From positions 93,014 to 157,013 of the forward strand of contig ONJM01000009.1 in NCBI GenBank assembly GCA_900318145.1: a stretch of 64,000 nucleotides of DNA. The letters are read 5' to 3'. A program made the translations under genes and the position numbers. The notes under the pieces were generated by a model. The model was given only the letters and a program-made list of their open reading frames with translations, was not told the origin of the DNA and ran no database searches. The DNA comes from an uncultured Eubacteriales bacterium (GTDB lineage Bacteria; Bacillota; Clostridia; Christensenellales; Aristaeellaceae). Shown piece by piece: positions 37,001 through 44,797 of the stretch (positions are counted from its first letter, which is position 1; each line of letters opens with the position of its first letter).

Positions 37001-37571
37001 AGTCGTTCTTGGGGTCGATCGCGTCGATCTTCTGGATTTCGTGGCTTGTACGGAAACCGTCGAAGAAGTGCAGGAACGGCACGGAGCTCTTCAGCGTCGC
37101 CAGATGGGCAACCAGGGCCATGTCGTGCGCTTCCTGGACGGAGTTGCTGGCCAGCATCGCGAATCCGGTCTGCCGGCAGGCCATAACGTCACTGTGGTCG
37201 CCGAAAATGTTCAGGGCGTGGTACGCCAGGGCACGGGCGCTGACATGGAAGACCGCGGGCGTCACTTCGCCGGAGATCTTGTACATGTTGGGGATCATCA
37301 GCAGCAGGCCCTGGGAAGCGGTAAAGGTCGTGGTCAGGGCGCCGGCGGACAGGGAGCCGTGCACAGCGCCGGCCGCGCCGGCTTCACTCTGCATTTCGGT
37401 GATGCGCACCGTCTGGCCGAAAAGGTTCTTCCGGTCATGCGCAGCCCACTCGTCCGCGACTTCCGCCATGGGGGAAGAAGGGGTAATCGGATAGATCGCC
37501 GCCACATCGCTGAAAGCGTACGCGACGTGGCTGACGGCGGTATTGCCGTCAATTGTCAGTTTGATGGACAT
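34041..37571 (-). CDS. nifJ: Pyruvate:ferredoxin (flavodoxin) oxidoreductase
   Basis: 1176 residues, the usual single-chain size. Opening domain with YPITPSSPMAE (pyruvate-binding), the gamma and transketolase-like domains, two 4Fe-4S ferredoxin motifs (CVSCGMCSVVC and CTGCGNCVDVC) in the middle, a further cysteine set CAGCGETP, and the TPP-binding GDGWAYDIGYGG motif near the C-terminus. It splits pyruvate to acetyl-CoA and CO2 and reduces ferredoxin, the hallmark of anaerobic metabolism. It is a single gene with a consensus promoter. Confidence 0.97.
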   Translation of the reverse strand: MSIKLTIDGNTAVSHVAYAFSDVAAIYPITPSSPMAEVADEWAAHDRKNLFGQTVRITEMQSEAGAAGAVHGSLSAGALTTTFTASQGLLLMIPNMYKISGEVTPAVFHVSARALAYHALNIFGDHSDVMACRQTGFAMLASNSVQEAHDMALVAHLATLKSSVPFLHFFDGFRTSHEIQKIDAIDPKNDYEEIKALVPWDKIEEFRARALNPEHPHQAGTAQNSDIYFQGREAANNFYKAVPAIVEECMDEVAKLTGRVYKPFQYDGAPDAEKVIISMGSSCDVAHETVNKMLESGEKVGVVKCHLYRPFSVEYLMKVLPKTVKKIAVLDRTKESGSLGEPLYLDIVSALAEAGRSDIKVVGGRYGLGSKEFTPTMVKAVFANLDGEMKNHFTVGIDDDVSNTSLKLGETFAAAPAGTSACMFYGLGSDGTVGANKNSIKIIGDHTDKYAQAYFFYDSKKSGGLTVSHLRFGDTPIQSPYLIDVADFISCSNPAYVTMYDMVSPLRDGGTFLLNCQWDVKELDERLPASMKNKLAAKHAKFYIINAIDLARKVGMGGRTNTTMQAAFFKLADIIPYEDADKYMKEKVVASYGKKGQDVVNMNFAAIDAALTGLVKVDIPADWATTTEGAVPAKVPGTTPYFDEFVAPILAQEGNKLPVSKMDPRGIVPTGTTKFEKRGIAVTVPEWQPDICVSCGMCSVVCPHAAIRTIYSPADMEVPEGYVTKNGIGKEFAGMKLRVQVSPLDCTGCGNCVDVCLGKKKDDPTQKALVMKPLDSQRKEEANWEFAMTVPEIKLENKNSVKNSQALKPLFEFSGACAGCGETPYVKLVTQLFGDRMMIANATGCSSIYGGSAPTCPYTTNEKGFGPAWSNSLFEDNAEFGFGMNLATQQRRAKLADVIREVTEVGKVEEVVAAAKEWLENMNDAEGSRAAGEKLVAALEAQADKKGCERREYILANKDLLTKKSIWIFGGDGWAYDIGYGGVDHVLAQNQDVNILVLDTEVYSNTGGQASKSTPTGSVAKFAAAGKRTKKKDLGMMAMSYGYVYVAQVAMSNPQQVIKAMLEAEAYDGPSLIIAYAPCINHGLKAKGGMGKAQAEIKRAVDCGYWQLYRYNPTLEKPMTIDSKDPTGDYQEFLKGEVRYTALAQQFPDAAAKLFVQQEEDAKFRLESYKKLAGQA

Positions 37572-37651
37572 GAACTTACCTCCTGTTCATATTGTAAACC
37601 GTTTTTCCCTGCGAAAAGGCACGAAAAAAACAGTCTCCCGCTTATCTACAA

Positions 37652-37680
37652 ATTATATGCGCACCGGTCTTGAATGTCAA
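37652..37680 (-). promoter_or_regulatory. Consensus sigma-A promoter for nifJ
   Basis: Minus strand: TTGACA (37675-37680), 17-base spacer, TATAAT (37652-37657), a perfect match to consensus. The leader is about 75 bases. Confidence 0.85.
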
Positions 37681-37687
37681 TGAATAG

Positions 37688-37717
37688 TTGCCTTTTGTAA
37701 CGCTTTTGTGATAGTAT
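37688..37717 (+). promoter_or_regulatory. Promoter for argS
   Basis: TTGCCT at 37688-37693, 18-base spacer, TAGTAT at 37712-37717; an AT-rich stretch extends downstream. It lies back-to-back with the nifJ promoter. Confidence 0.5.
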
Positions 37718-37791
37718 ATATTGGTTTATTGTGGATCTGTCTTTACAGGCAATTCCGCCGTTTTTCATTTATTTTCCCGGAGGAAATAATC

Positions 37792-39510
37792 ATGGATACG
37801 ATGACCCGCCTTTCCGCGCTTCTTGCGGACTGTATGAAATCCCTCTGGCCCGAAGCTGAAGGTCTCCCCGCCGCGGAAGAGCTCCGCGGCCTGTTGGCCG
37901 TCCCGCCGGATCCCGCGCTCGGCGACTACGCCTTCCCCTGCTTCCGCCTGGCCCGGCCGCTGCGCACAGCTCCGCCCCGGATCGCCGAGGCGATTTGCGC
38001 AGCCTGGAGCCATGAGGACGTCGCCGCGGTGCAGCCGGTCAACGGATATCTGAATTTCTTCCTGAACCGGGTGAATTTTGCCGCCGAAACCATGGCCGCG
38101 CTGCAGGCCGCCGGGGACCGCTACGGCGCTTCGGACATCGGCGCCGGGAAAACCGTGTGCCTCGACTATTCATCCATCAATATCGCCAAGCGTTTCCACA
38201 TCGGCCACCTTTCCACCACCATGATCGGCCACAGCCTGAAGCGGATTTACGACTGGCTGGGCTATACCACCGTCGGCATCAATCATCTGGGCGACTGGGG
38301 CACCCAGTTCGGCAAAATGATCTGCGCCTACAAGAAGTGGGGCAGCCGCGAGCAGGTGGAAAAAGGCGGCGTCGATGCGATGACCGAACTGTACGTCCGT
38401 TTCCACAGCGAGGCGGAAAAGGATCCCTCCCTCGAGGATGAAGGCCGCGCCTGGTTTAAAAAGATTGAGGACGGCGATCCCGAAGCCATGGAAATTTTCA
38501 CATGGTTCAAGGACGTTACCCTCCGGGACGCTGCGAAGGTATACGATCAGCTCGGCGTGGAATTTGACAGCTACGCCGGCGAAAGCTTTTACATCGACAA
38601 AATGGAGCCGGTGATTCAGGAACTGCGGGACAAGGGGCTGCTGGTTCAGTCCGAAGGCGCGTGGGTCGTGGATCTCTCCGGGGACAATATGCCGCCCTGC
38701 CTGATTCTGAAGAGCGACGGCGCCACGATTTATGCCACCCGGGATATTACCGCCGCCATCTACCGGCAGAACACCTATCATTTTGACAAGTGCCTGTATG
38801 TTGTTGCCTACCAGCAGGATCTGCATTTCCGCCAGATCTTCCGGGTACTGGAAAAAATGGGATATCCCTGGGCAAAAGACTGTGTGCATGTTTCCTTCGG
38901 GATGGTTTCCTTCGAGGGAGAAGCCCTCTCCACCCGCAAAGGCAACGTCGTCTACCTGGAGGATCTGCTGAACCAGGCGGTCGCCCGTGCCCGTGATATC
39001 ATTGAGGAGAAATCTCCGAATCTTGAAAACAAGGATGAAATCGCCCGCCAGGTCGGCATCGGCGCGGTCATCTATACGGACCTGTCCGCCAACCGGATCA
39101 AGGATATCGATTTCCACTGGGACCGTGCCCTGAATTTCGACGGAGAGTCCGGCCCCTACGTACAATATACGCACGCGCGGTGCTGCAGCGTCCTGCGCAA
39201 AGCCGGGAATCCGGCGGGTGCCGCGCCGGACTGGTCCGCTCTGACGGACGACGAAGCCCAGGCGCTGCTGCGGCTTCTGTCCCGTTTCCCGGACGTCATC
39301 CGCGAAGCCGCTGACAAGTACGAGCCGAGCATGATTACCCGGGCAGTCACCGATATCGCTCAGGCCTACAACAAATACTACTACGAGCACCGGATCCTGG
39401 ACGGGGAACCCGCGCAGACCGCCGCCCGCGTCGCGCTGACAGACGCCGCCCGCCGGGTGATCAGAACCGGTCTGTGGCTCATCGGTATCGAAGCTCCCGA
39501 ACGGATGTGA
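37792..39510 (+). CDS. argS: Arginyl-tRNA synthetase
   Basis: 572 residues from the ATG at 37792 (CGGAGGAAA upstream). The class I HIGH motif is read as FHIGHLS, preceded by the SSINIAK segment of ArgRS; the KMSKS equivalent is LSTRKGN. The C-terminal anticodon-binding helical domain with YTHARCCSVLR follows. It charges tRNA-Arg. Transcribed alone, opposite to nifJ. Confidence 0.95.
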   Translation: MDTMTRLSALLADCMKSLWPEAEGLPAAEELRGLLAVPPDPALGDYAFPCFRLARPLRTAPPRIAEAICAAWSHEDVAAVQPVNGYLNFFLNRVNFAAETMAALQAAGDRYGASDIGAGKTVCLDYSSINIAKRFHIGHLSTTMIGHSLKRIYDWLGYTTVGINHLGDWGTQFGKMICAYKKWGSREQVEKGGVDAMTELYVRFHSEAEKDPSLEDEGRAWFKKIEDGDPEAMEIFTWFKDVTLRDAAKVYDQLGVEFDSYAGESFYIDKMEPVIQELRDKGLLVQSEGAWVVDLSGDNMPPCLILKSDGATIYATRDITAAIYRQNTYHFDKCLYVVAYQQDLHFRQIFRVLEKMGYPWAKDCVHVSFGMVSFEGEALSTRKGNVVYLEDLLNQAVARARDIIEEKSPNLENKDEIARQVGIGAVIYTDLSANRIKDIDFHWDRALNFDGESGPYVQYTHARCCSVLRKAGNPAGAAPDWSALTDDEAQALLRLLSRFPDVIREAADKYEPSMITRAVTDIAQAYNKYYYEHRILDGEPAQTAARVALTDAARRVIRTGLWLIGIEAPERM

Positions 39511-39660
39511 TCCGCCCGGGAAGCCCTTCGGCAGGCTGCAAAGGAATTTTGCAAAAAGAAAGAAGGATTTTTACAATCCTGTGACGAACTTTTTAAGGAA
39601 AGATGATTATTTCCCAGGAATCCTTCCCGGATAACGTTTTTCAAAGGCAGGTGTAAATCC

Positions 39661-40824
39661 ATGAGCAGAAAGAGAAAAAAGAGCAAAGCTGTCCCGGTGG
39701 TGCTGATTATCACCATCCTGGTGGCCGCCCTGGCCGCAGGCTGCTTCCTGGTCAAGCCCCTCGTCACGGATCCGATCCGGAAAGCTTCCGCCGCGGATCT
39801 GGCGAAGAAACAGGCGGAAGTAACCAAACAGAATGAGGAGATCATGGCGGAGTATTACGCCGCGATCGAAGACCTGAAAAACGAGCATGACGCGGCTTCC
39901 AGGTCAGCCGCCAATCCCTCCTGGCCGGATCATAAGTCCGAGGGCTGGGATGTGATTGATCTGACCAATTATCCGCTGGAAAACCAGTCGGCCACCGTCG
40001 CCTCCCGGGCGGATCTGATGACCGGCGGTATGCTGCTGGTCAACGAATGGCATTCCCGCCCCGCTGATTTTGACGATTCAAAGGTGGTCAGCGTCGGAAA
40101 ATACCTGGGCGGAAATTCCAAAATCCAGACCAAGGATTATAACGTCCTCCTCTTCACCAACGCCTGCGACGCTCTGATGGAGGCGCTCAACGCCGCCAGG
40201 GCTGAAGGCATGGAACATTACCTGGTGGAGGAAGGCTACCGTTCCTGGGAAACCCAGAACACCTACTTCCAGAATAAAATGGACAAGCTGAAGGACCGGT
40301 ATTCCGGGGACGCGCTCATCGCCGCGGCGAAAAAGGAAGTCAACTACCCCGGCACCAGCGAATTCAACTCCGGCCTGGCCTTCACCCTCCGTCTCTATGA
40401 CAAGAGCAATCCGGAGGTCGCGAAGCCCAAGTACTCCACCACCGATCAGGGCAAGTGGATGAACGAAAACTGCTGGAAGTACGGTCTCGCGGTCCGCTTC
40501 CCGTTGGAAAGCTGGCCGCTGGAAACCACGCAGGACAAGAGCTTTAAAACCGGCGTCACCGTTAAGCTGAACCTGTACCGTTTCGTCGGAAAAGGCAACG
40601 CCGCGGTCATGCACTACTTCGACTTCTGCATGGAGGAATACATCGAATACCTCCAGGAGCATCCCCATATCGCGGTCTTTGAGGACGGAACGCTGAAGTA
40701 TGAAATCTACCGCCAGTATGTCGGGGACGCCGCTTCCTTCAATCTCCAGCTGACCCGCAGCGCCCGTTCCTACACCTCCTCCCTCGACAACATGGGAGCG
40801 GTCATCACCGTATTCGAATACTGA
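39661..40824 (+). CDS. VanY/M15-like membrane-anchored protein lacking zinc ligands
   Basis: 387 residues. A positively charged N-terminus and one membrane helix (about 10-32) anchor it, followed by a coiled-coil-like linker and a domain with the layout of D-Ala-D-Ala carboxypeptidase VanY (M15B): VEEGYRSWETQ and YPGTSEFNSGLAF. In VanY the equivalent block is SxHxxGxAxD, where H and D bind zinc; here S233 is present but F235 replaces the histidine and T242 the aspartate. The later EPWH histidine motif is not seen either. It may be a non-catalytic peptidoglycan-binding relative. It is followed one base later by an SDR gene. Confidence 0.65.
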   Translation: MSRKRKKSKAVPVVLIITILVAALAAGCFLVKPLVTDPIRKASAADLAKKQAEVTKQNEEIMAEYYAAIEDLKNEHDAASRSAANPSWPDHKSEGWDVIDLTNYPLENQSATVASRADLMTGGMLLVNEWHSRPADFDDSKVVSVGKYLGGNSKIQTKDYNVLLFTNACDALMEALNAARAEGMEHYLVEEGYRSWETQNTYFQNKMDKLKDRYSGDALIAAAKKEVNYPGTSEFNSGLAFTLRLYDKSNPEVAKPKYSTTDQGKWMNENCWKYGLAVRFPLESWPLETTQDKSFKTGVTVKLNLYRFVGKGNAAVMHYFDFCMEEYIEYLQEHPHIAVFEDGTLKYEIYRQYVGDAASFNLQLTRSARSYTSSLDNMGAVITVFEY

Positions 40825-40825
40825 T

Positions 40826-41548
40826 ATGAGCACCCTTCTGATTACCGGCGCTTCACGGGGCATCGGCCGGGCCATGGCGCTGGCGTGCGCCCGGTCCGGA
40901 AAATACAGTAAAATAATACTCAACGGCGGATCGGACGCCGCCGCGCTGGAAGAGACCTCCCGCCTTGTTGCCTCGGCGGGGGATCTTCTTTGTTGTTCTT
41001 CCCTGGGAGACGCGGGCGATCTTGCCTATGTGGAGGATCTCCGCCGGCGTTTCGGTCCGGTTAACGTACTGGTGAACAATGCCGCCGTTTCCCGCGTCGG
41101 CCTTCTTACAGACCTGGCGCCGGAGGACTGGGACATCCTGTTCCGGACCAATGTAACCTCCCTGTATAACACATGCCATACCTTCGTTCCGGACATGGTT
41201 TCCGCGCAGTCCGGGAAAATCCTGAACATCTCCTCCGTGTGGGGAATCGCGGGAGCTTCCTGCGAAGTCGCCTACAGCGCCGCCAAGGGCGCCGTCAACG
41301 CCTTCACACGCGCGCTGGCCCGGGAACTCGCGCCGTCCCATATCCAGGTAAATGCCCTGGCCCCGGGCATCGTGAACACCCGGATGAACGCCCGCCTTTC
41401 CGAAAAAGAAACCGCGGAAATCGTTTCACAGATTCCCGCGGGATATATTGCCTCTCCGGAGGAAGTGGCGGAAGCCGCTCTCCGTATTCTGGAGATGCCG
41501 GAGTATTTCAACGGCGAAGTTGTCCGTCTCGACGGCTGCTGGACCTGA
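40826..41548 (+). CDS. Short-chain dehydrogenase/reductase, FabG-like
   Basis: 240 residues. NAD(P)-binding TGASRGIG near the N-terminus, NNAAVS, catalytic Ser (SSVWG), Tyr/Lys pair in YSAAKGA, and the PGIVNT motif give a classical SDR. The ending with VVRLDGCWT resembles 3-oxoacyl-ACP reductase (FabG), but sugar or other alcohol substrates are possible. It starts one base after the VanY-like stop, so the two are likely co-translated. Confidence 0.88.
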   Translation: MSTLLITGASRGIGRAMALACARSGKYSKIILNGGSDAAALEETSRLVASAGDLLCCSSLGDAGDLAYVEDLRRRFGPVNVLVNNAAVSRVGLLTDLAPEDWDILFRTNVTSLYNTCHTFVPDMVSAQSGKILNISSVWGIAGASCEVAYSAAKGAVNAFTRALARELAPSHIQVNALAPGIVNTRMNARLSEKETAEIVSQIPAGYIASPEEVAEAALRILEMPEYFNGEVVRLDGCWT

Positions 41549-41570
41549 CATGACCGCCGCCGGCCGCCGG

Positions 41571-42518
41571 TCATTTCCGTTTCTTTTCCTGCTTTTCCTG
41601 TTTCTTTACCTGTTCGGATGAATACGCCTGGTTCACATACCAGTCCTTCCCGTCTGTTTCCATTACAATGCTCCCGTAGCTGGTCCGCTTCCACGCGATG
41701 CCCGCGCCGTTCAGCTGCTTCAGGCATTCCTCTGTTCGGTTGACCTTTCCGGTCATAATCACCAGCTTTGGATCCACCGCCTTCAGAAGGTCTGTGTTCA
41801 CTGCCGTTTTTCCGTGGTGGGGCGCCTTCAGGATATCCGATTTCAGCTTTCCGCTGCCGTAATCCGCCGCCAGCATTTTCTGGATCGTTCCGCCGATGTC
41901 CGCCGTCAGCAGGATGGAGCATTCACCGAACCGGGCATGCAGCACGGCGCTCATATCGTTCACATCCATGCCTCTTCCGTCCGGCTTTTTCGTTTCTCCG
42001 TCATAACGGTATACGGTCATCTCCGCGGCGCCCAGGGTCAGTACGTCCCCGTTAAATACCTGGCGGAAAGGTATTTCCCTGTTCTGCAGGACCCGCGCCG
42101 TTTTCCGCTGCAGGTCCAGAATCCCGTATGCCCAGTAATTCTCCGGAAACGGCGACATGAAAACGTCCGTCGTGATCTGTTCCAGCTTCAGGGCGTTGTA
42201 TACCGCTTCCAGATGATCGTCATGCGGATGGGAACTGAAAATAATATCGGGATGCTCCCAGCCGTGCTCCTTCAGGAAATCCACCAGATCCTTCCTTTTC
42301 GGACCGTTCCCGCCGTCCAGCAGCATCGACTGTCCTCCGCATTCGAAAACGAAGGAATCACAGTCAAGCGCGTACAGCGCGTAAATCCGCAGCAGGTCCC
42401 GTTCCTCCCAGTCCGCCGGTTTTTCCTGGTCAATATACACTTCAGCCTGCCCGGCGCAGATCATCACAGCCAGAAGAAACAGTATGCAAATCATTTCCCG
42501 GATCAGTCTGCGAATCAT
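41571..42518 (-). CDS. Secreted ComEC-like metallo-beta-lactamase-fold hydrolase
   Basis: 315 residues from the ATG at 42518 with AAGGAG upstream. The N-terminal hydrophobic segment (about 8-25) is a signal or anchor. The MBL fold shows SSHPHDDHLEAV (the HxHxDH-like metal motif, here HPHDDH), TADIGG, and PHHG, the arrangement in ComEC-type MBL domains. These are extracellular hydrolases of nucleic acids or phosphodiesters in some cases, but no function is proven for this form. It is convergent to the SDR gene. Confidence 0.8.
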   Translation of the reverse strand: MIRRLIREMICILFLLAVMICAGQAEVYIDQEKPADWEERDLLRIYALYALDCDSFVFECGGQSMLLDGGNGPKRKDLVDFLKEHGWEHPDIIFSSHPHDDHLEAVYNALKLEQITTDVFMSPFPENYWAYGILDLQRKTARVLQNREIPFRQVFNGDVLTLGAAEMTVYRYDGETKKPDGRGMDVNDMSAVLHARFGECSILLTADIGGTIQKMLAADYGSGKLKSDILKAPHHGKTAVNTDLLKAVDPKLVIMTGKVNRTEECLKQLNGAGIAWKRTSYGSIVMETDGKDWYVNQAYSSEQVKKQEKQEKKRK

Positions 42519-42697
42519 TTCATTGCTCCTTTTATGCCGGAATACCGGCAGCTTTTTATACCATTTTTTTTCGCTGACCGTCAAGCTCTTCCCCGCTTTC
42601 CGTCCCGCGCTGAATGTCCCCGAAACTGTACAAAGCAGCCGGAACGTGGTATATTATCTGGGTTATAAACCTGTTGAAAGGTGAAAGGGGAAGGCGT

Positions 42698-43732
42698 ATG
42701 GACCGTTCAGTGCTCCGGTGGATTCTCGCCGCGCTCATGGCGCTGGCGCTGGCCTTTGTCCTTTCCTGCCCTTATGAGGCGGAAGCGGAAATCGTCATAG
42801 ACGACTGGGAGGAAATCCTTCCCGTTGCCCTTCCGCTGGATTACAGGGAGGGCGGAAAACCGCTGCGGGAGGACCGTTGGGTGCTGAACGGAAAAAAACC
42901 GGTCTCCTATTCGGATTCCACCATCCAGGTTACCTTTGAGACGGACTCCGTTACCCACAAGCTCAGATCCGGCAATCATAAAGGCAAAACCGTGACGGAC
43001 GATATCTGGATTGCCCGGATTAAAATCATGCACGTATCCCAGCTCCGTACCGCGGTTTCCTACGATACCTATAAAAGCGACGGCCGGGCGAAATCCACCC
43101 GGATCGCCCTGGAAAAAAACGCTGTCGTCGCCATGAACGGAGACTATTTCAAGGTTGAAAACACCGACGCGGGATATATCGTCCGTCAGGGCGAACTGAT
43201 CCGGGACGCCACCCATAACGCCCGCGGCCTTGTCTTTGACACGCTGCTCATCGACAGCGAAGGCGATTTTCATGTGGTTTACGCCGCGGTTACGGAAACC
43301 ATTGAAGCATATATCCGTGAAAATCTGGAGCCGCTGGGCCGCACCGTACTGGATTCCTTCAATATCGGTCCGGTTCTTGTGCTCAACGGGGAAGTGCAGG
43401 ACGTTGCCCATTCCGAAGTCACAAAGCACGGGGACAAGCGGGAAGGCATGTTCCAGTGGTCCACTCCGATTCAGCGGATCGCCATCGTACAGACGGGGCA
43501 TCTGGAATACGCCATCGTCGCCGCCAACGGAGAAGGCGAACGCAGATCCGGTTTCACCATGGCCGAATTCGCGGCGATTGTGGCGGAACGGTGTCCCGGC
43601 GCCATCCTCGCCTACAATCTGGACGGGGGCGGTTCCGCTCAGCTCGTCGCGCACGGGGCCAAACTTTTTACCAACAAATACAACGCCCGTCATATATGCG
43701 ATATGATCTATTTCGCTTCTGCCGAGGAGTAA
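42698..43732 (+). CDS. Secreted NAGPA-domain phosphodiester glycosidase, paralogue 3
   Basis: 344 residues from the ATG at 42698 (AGGGGAAGG ribosome site). Signal peptide (about 1-26), then a NAGPA domain with VAMNGDYF, GPVLVLNGEV and LDGGGSAQL motifs. More diverged than paralogues 1 and 2 and with a longer mid region. It is followed 3 bases later by the third Lgt-like gene and then by a serine hydrolase, forming a three-gene unit. A -10 of TATATT with TGTACA 17 bases upstream (42627-42655) may drive it. Confidence 0.85.
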   Translation: MDRSVLRWILAALMALALAFVLSCPYEAEAEIVIDDWEEILPVALPLDYREGGKPLREDRWVLNGKKPVSYSDSTIQVTFETDSVTHKLRSGNHKGKTVTDDIWIARIKIMHVSQLRTAVSYDTYKSDGRAKSTRIALEKNAVVAMNGDYFKVENTDAGYIVRQGELIRDATHNARGLVFDTLLIDSEGDFHVVYAAVTETIEAYIRENLEPLGRTVLDSFNIGPVLVLNGEVQDVAHSEVTKHGDKREGMFQWSTPIQRIAIVQTGHLEYAIVAANGEGERRSGFTMAEFAAIVAERCPGAILAYNLDGGGSAQLVAHGAKLFTNKYNARHICDMIYFASAEE

Positions 43733-43735
43733 CCT

Positions 43736-44797
43736 ATGGAACCGATTCAGCTTGGGCCGCTCAGGCTTTTCCCTTTCGGGCTTATCACCGCGTTCCTGCT
43801 GCTGCCTTTTTTTGTGTGGGCGGCACATCTCATGCGGAAAAACGACCTGAAGCGGGAAACCGCAAGCTGGTTCGCCCTTCTGGCTGTGCCTTTCTCCCTG
43901 ATACTCTCCCGGCTCGGTTTCTGTCTGCTGATCCTGGACCGGCTGACCGGCCTGCGTGATCCCGGCTTTTTCTTCCGTTTCGGCGAAGGCGGTTTCCTCC
44001 TCTGGGGCGCGGTTGCCGGCGCGCTGCTGGCAGCGGCGGTTGCCGGAAAAATCACGAAGCAGTCCGGCGCGGCAATCGCGGATTCAGTAATCGCTCCCTT
44101 CTGCCTGCTGATTTCCGCGATCCGTCTCCTCTGCGGGCTCCTGTTCAGGGATATCGGCGTCGGTCTCTCGCTGGAGGACTGGTTTGCCCCGGAAGTCACG
44201 GATTATGCCTACCGTTTCAGTCTCTTCAGGCTGGAAAACTATTCCTTCTTTGAGCGATTCCCCTTTGCCGTGCAGGATTATTACGGCAGCTGGTGCTGGG
44301 CTGTTTTCGTGCTGCAGGCGCTCTGGGCCGGCTGCATTCCCCTCTTTCTCCGGCAGCCGCACGCTGCCCCCGGCGGCAGGACCGTTCTTTTCGTCATCCT
44401 GTACGCCGCCGGAACCATGGTGACGGAGTCCATGCTCGTCGGCGGCCATATCCTTTCCCTGCCCTGGCAGAGCTTCATCAAAGCCAATGAACTGCTCAGC
44501 GCTGTCATCCTGGCCGCCGTTCTCCCTGTCTGTATCCGCCGGATTCCGGCCGGGCAGCGGCTGAGAGCGGCCGCCCCCGCGTTCCTCTGCTTCCTCTCCG
44601 CGATCGGCGTCGTGATCCTGATGGAATTCGCCGCCTACGACAAGCGGATTTCCTGGATTGAATGGCTCCCGGCGGACGCCTGCCATGTGCTCACGGCGCT
44701 GGCCTGCCTGGCGGTCATTCTGTCCTTCCGTTCCTTATGGGAAAAGGCGTATGCGCCCTCGGCCCCTGAAAAAAACAATCTGGGAGAAAAGCCATGA
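43736..44797 (+). CDS. Lgt-like integral membrane protein, paralogue 3
   Basis: 353 residues, eight or so membrane helices. The most diverged of the three: the YYGG block is replaced by FLLWGAVAG, but the spacing to the helix with an arginine (AIRLLCG) is kept. Loss of the tyrosine-glycine-glycine residues makes lipoprotein acyltransferase activity unlikely. Identification rests on this positional similarity and on its place just after a NAGPA gene. It overlaps the next start by ATGA (44794-44797). Confidence 0.6.
   Translation: MEPIQLGPLRLFPFGLITAFLLLPFFVWAAHLMRKNDLKRETASWFALLAVPFSLILSRLGFCLLILDRLTGLRDPGFFFRFGEGGFLLWGAVAGALLAAAVAGKITKQSGAAIADSVIAPFCLLISAIRLLCGLLFRDIGVGLSLEDWFAPEVTDYAYRFSLFRLENYSFFERFPFAVQDYYGSWCWAVFVLQALWAGCIPLFLRQPHAAPGGRTVLFVILYAAGTMVTESMLVGGHILSLPWQSFIKANELLSAVILAAVLPVCIRRIPAGQRLRAAAPAFLCFLSAIGVVILMEFAAYDKRISWIEWLPADACHVLTALACLAVILSFRSLWEKAYAPSAPEKNNLGEKP

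Noticed and set aside
33990-37673. Long open frame on the plus strand opposite nifJ (over 1200 codons)
   Set aside because: Mirror frame of a high-GC gene with strong codon bias; nifJ itself has all catalytic motifs, a consensus promoter and a perfect reading, while the mirror lacks a ribosome site and any recognisable domain.
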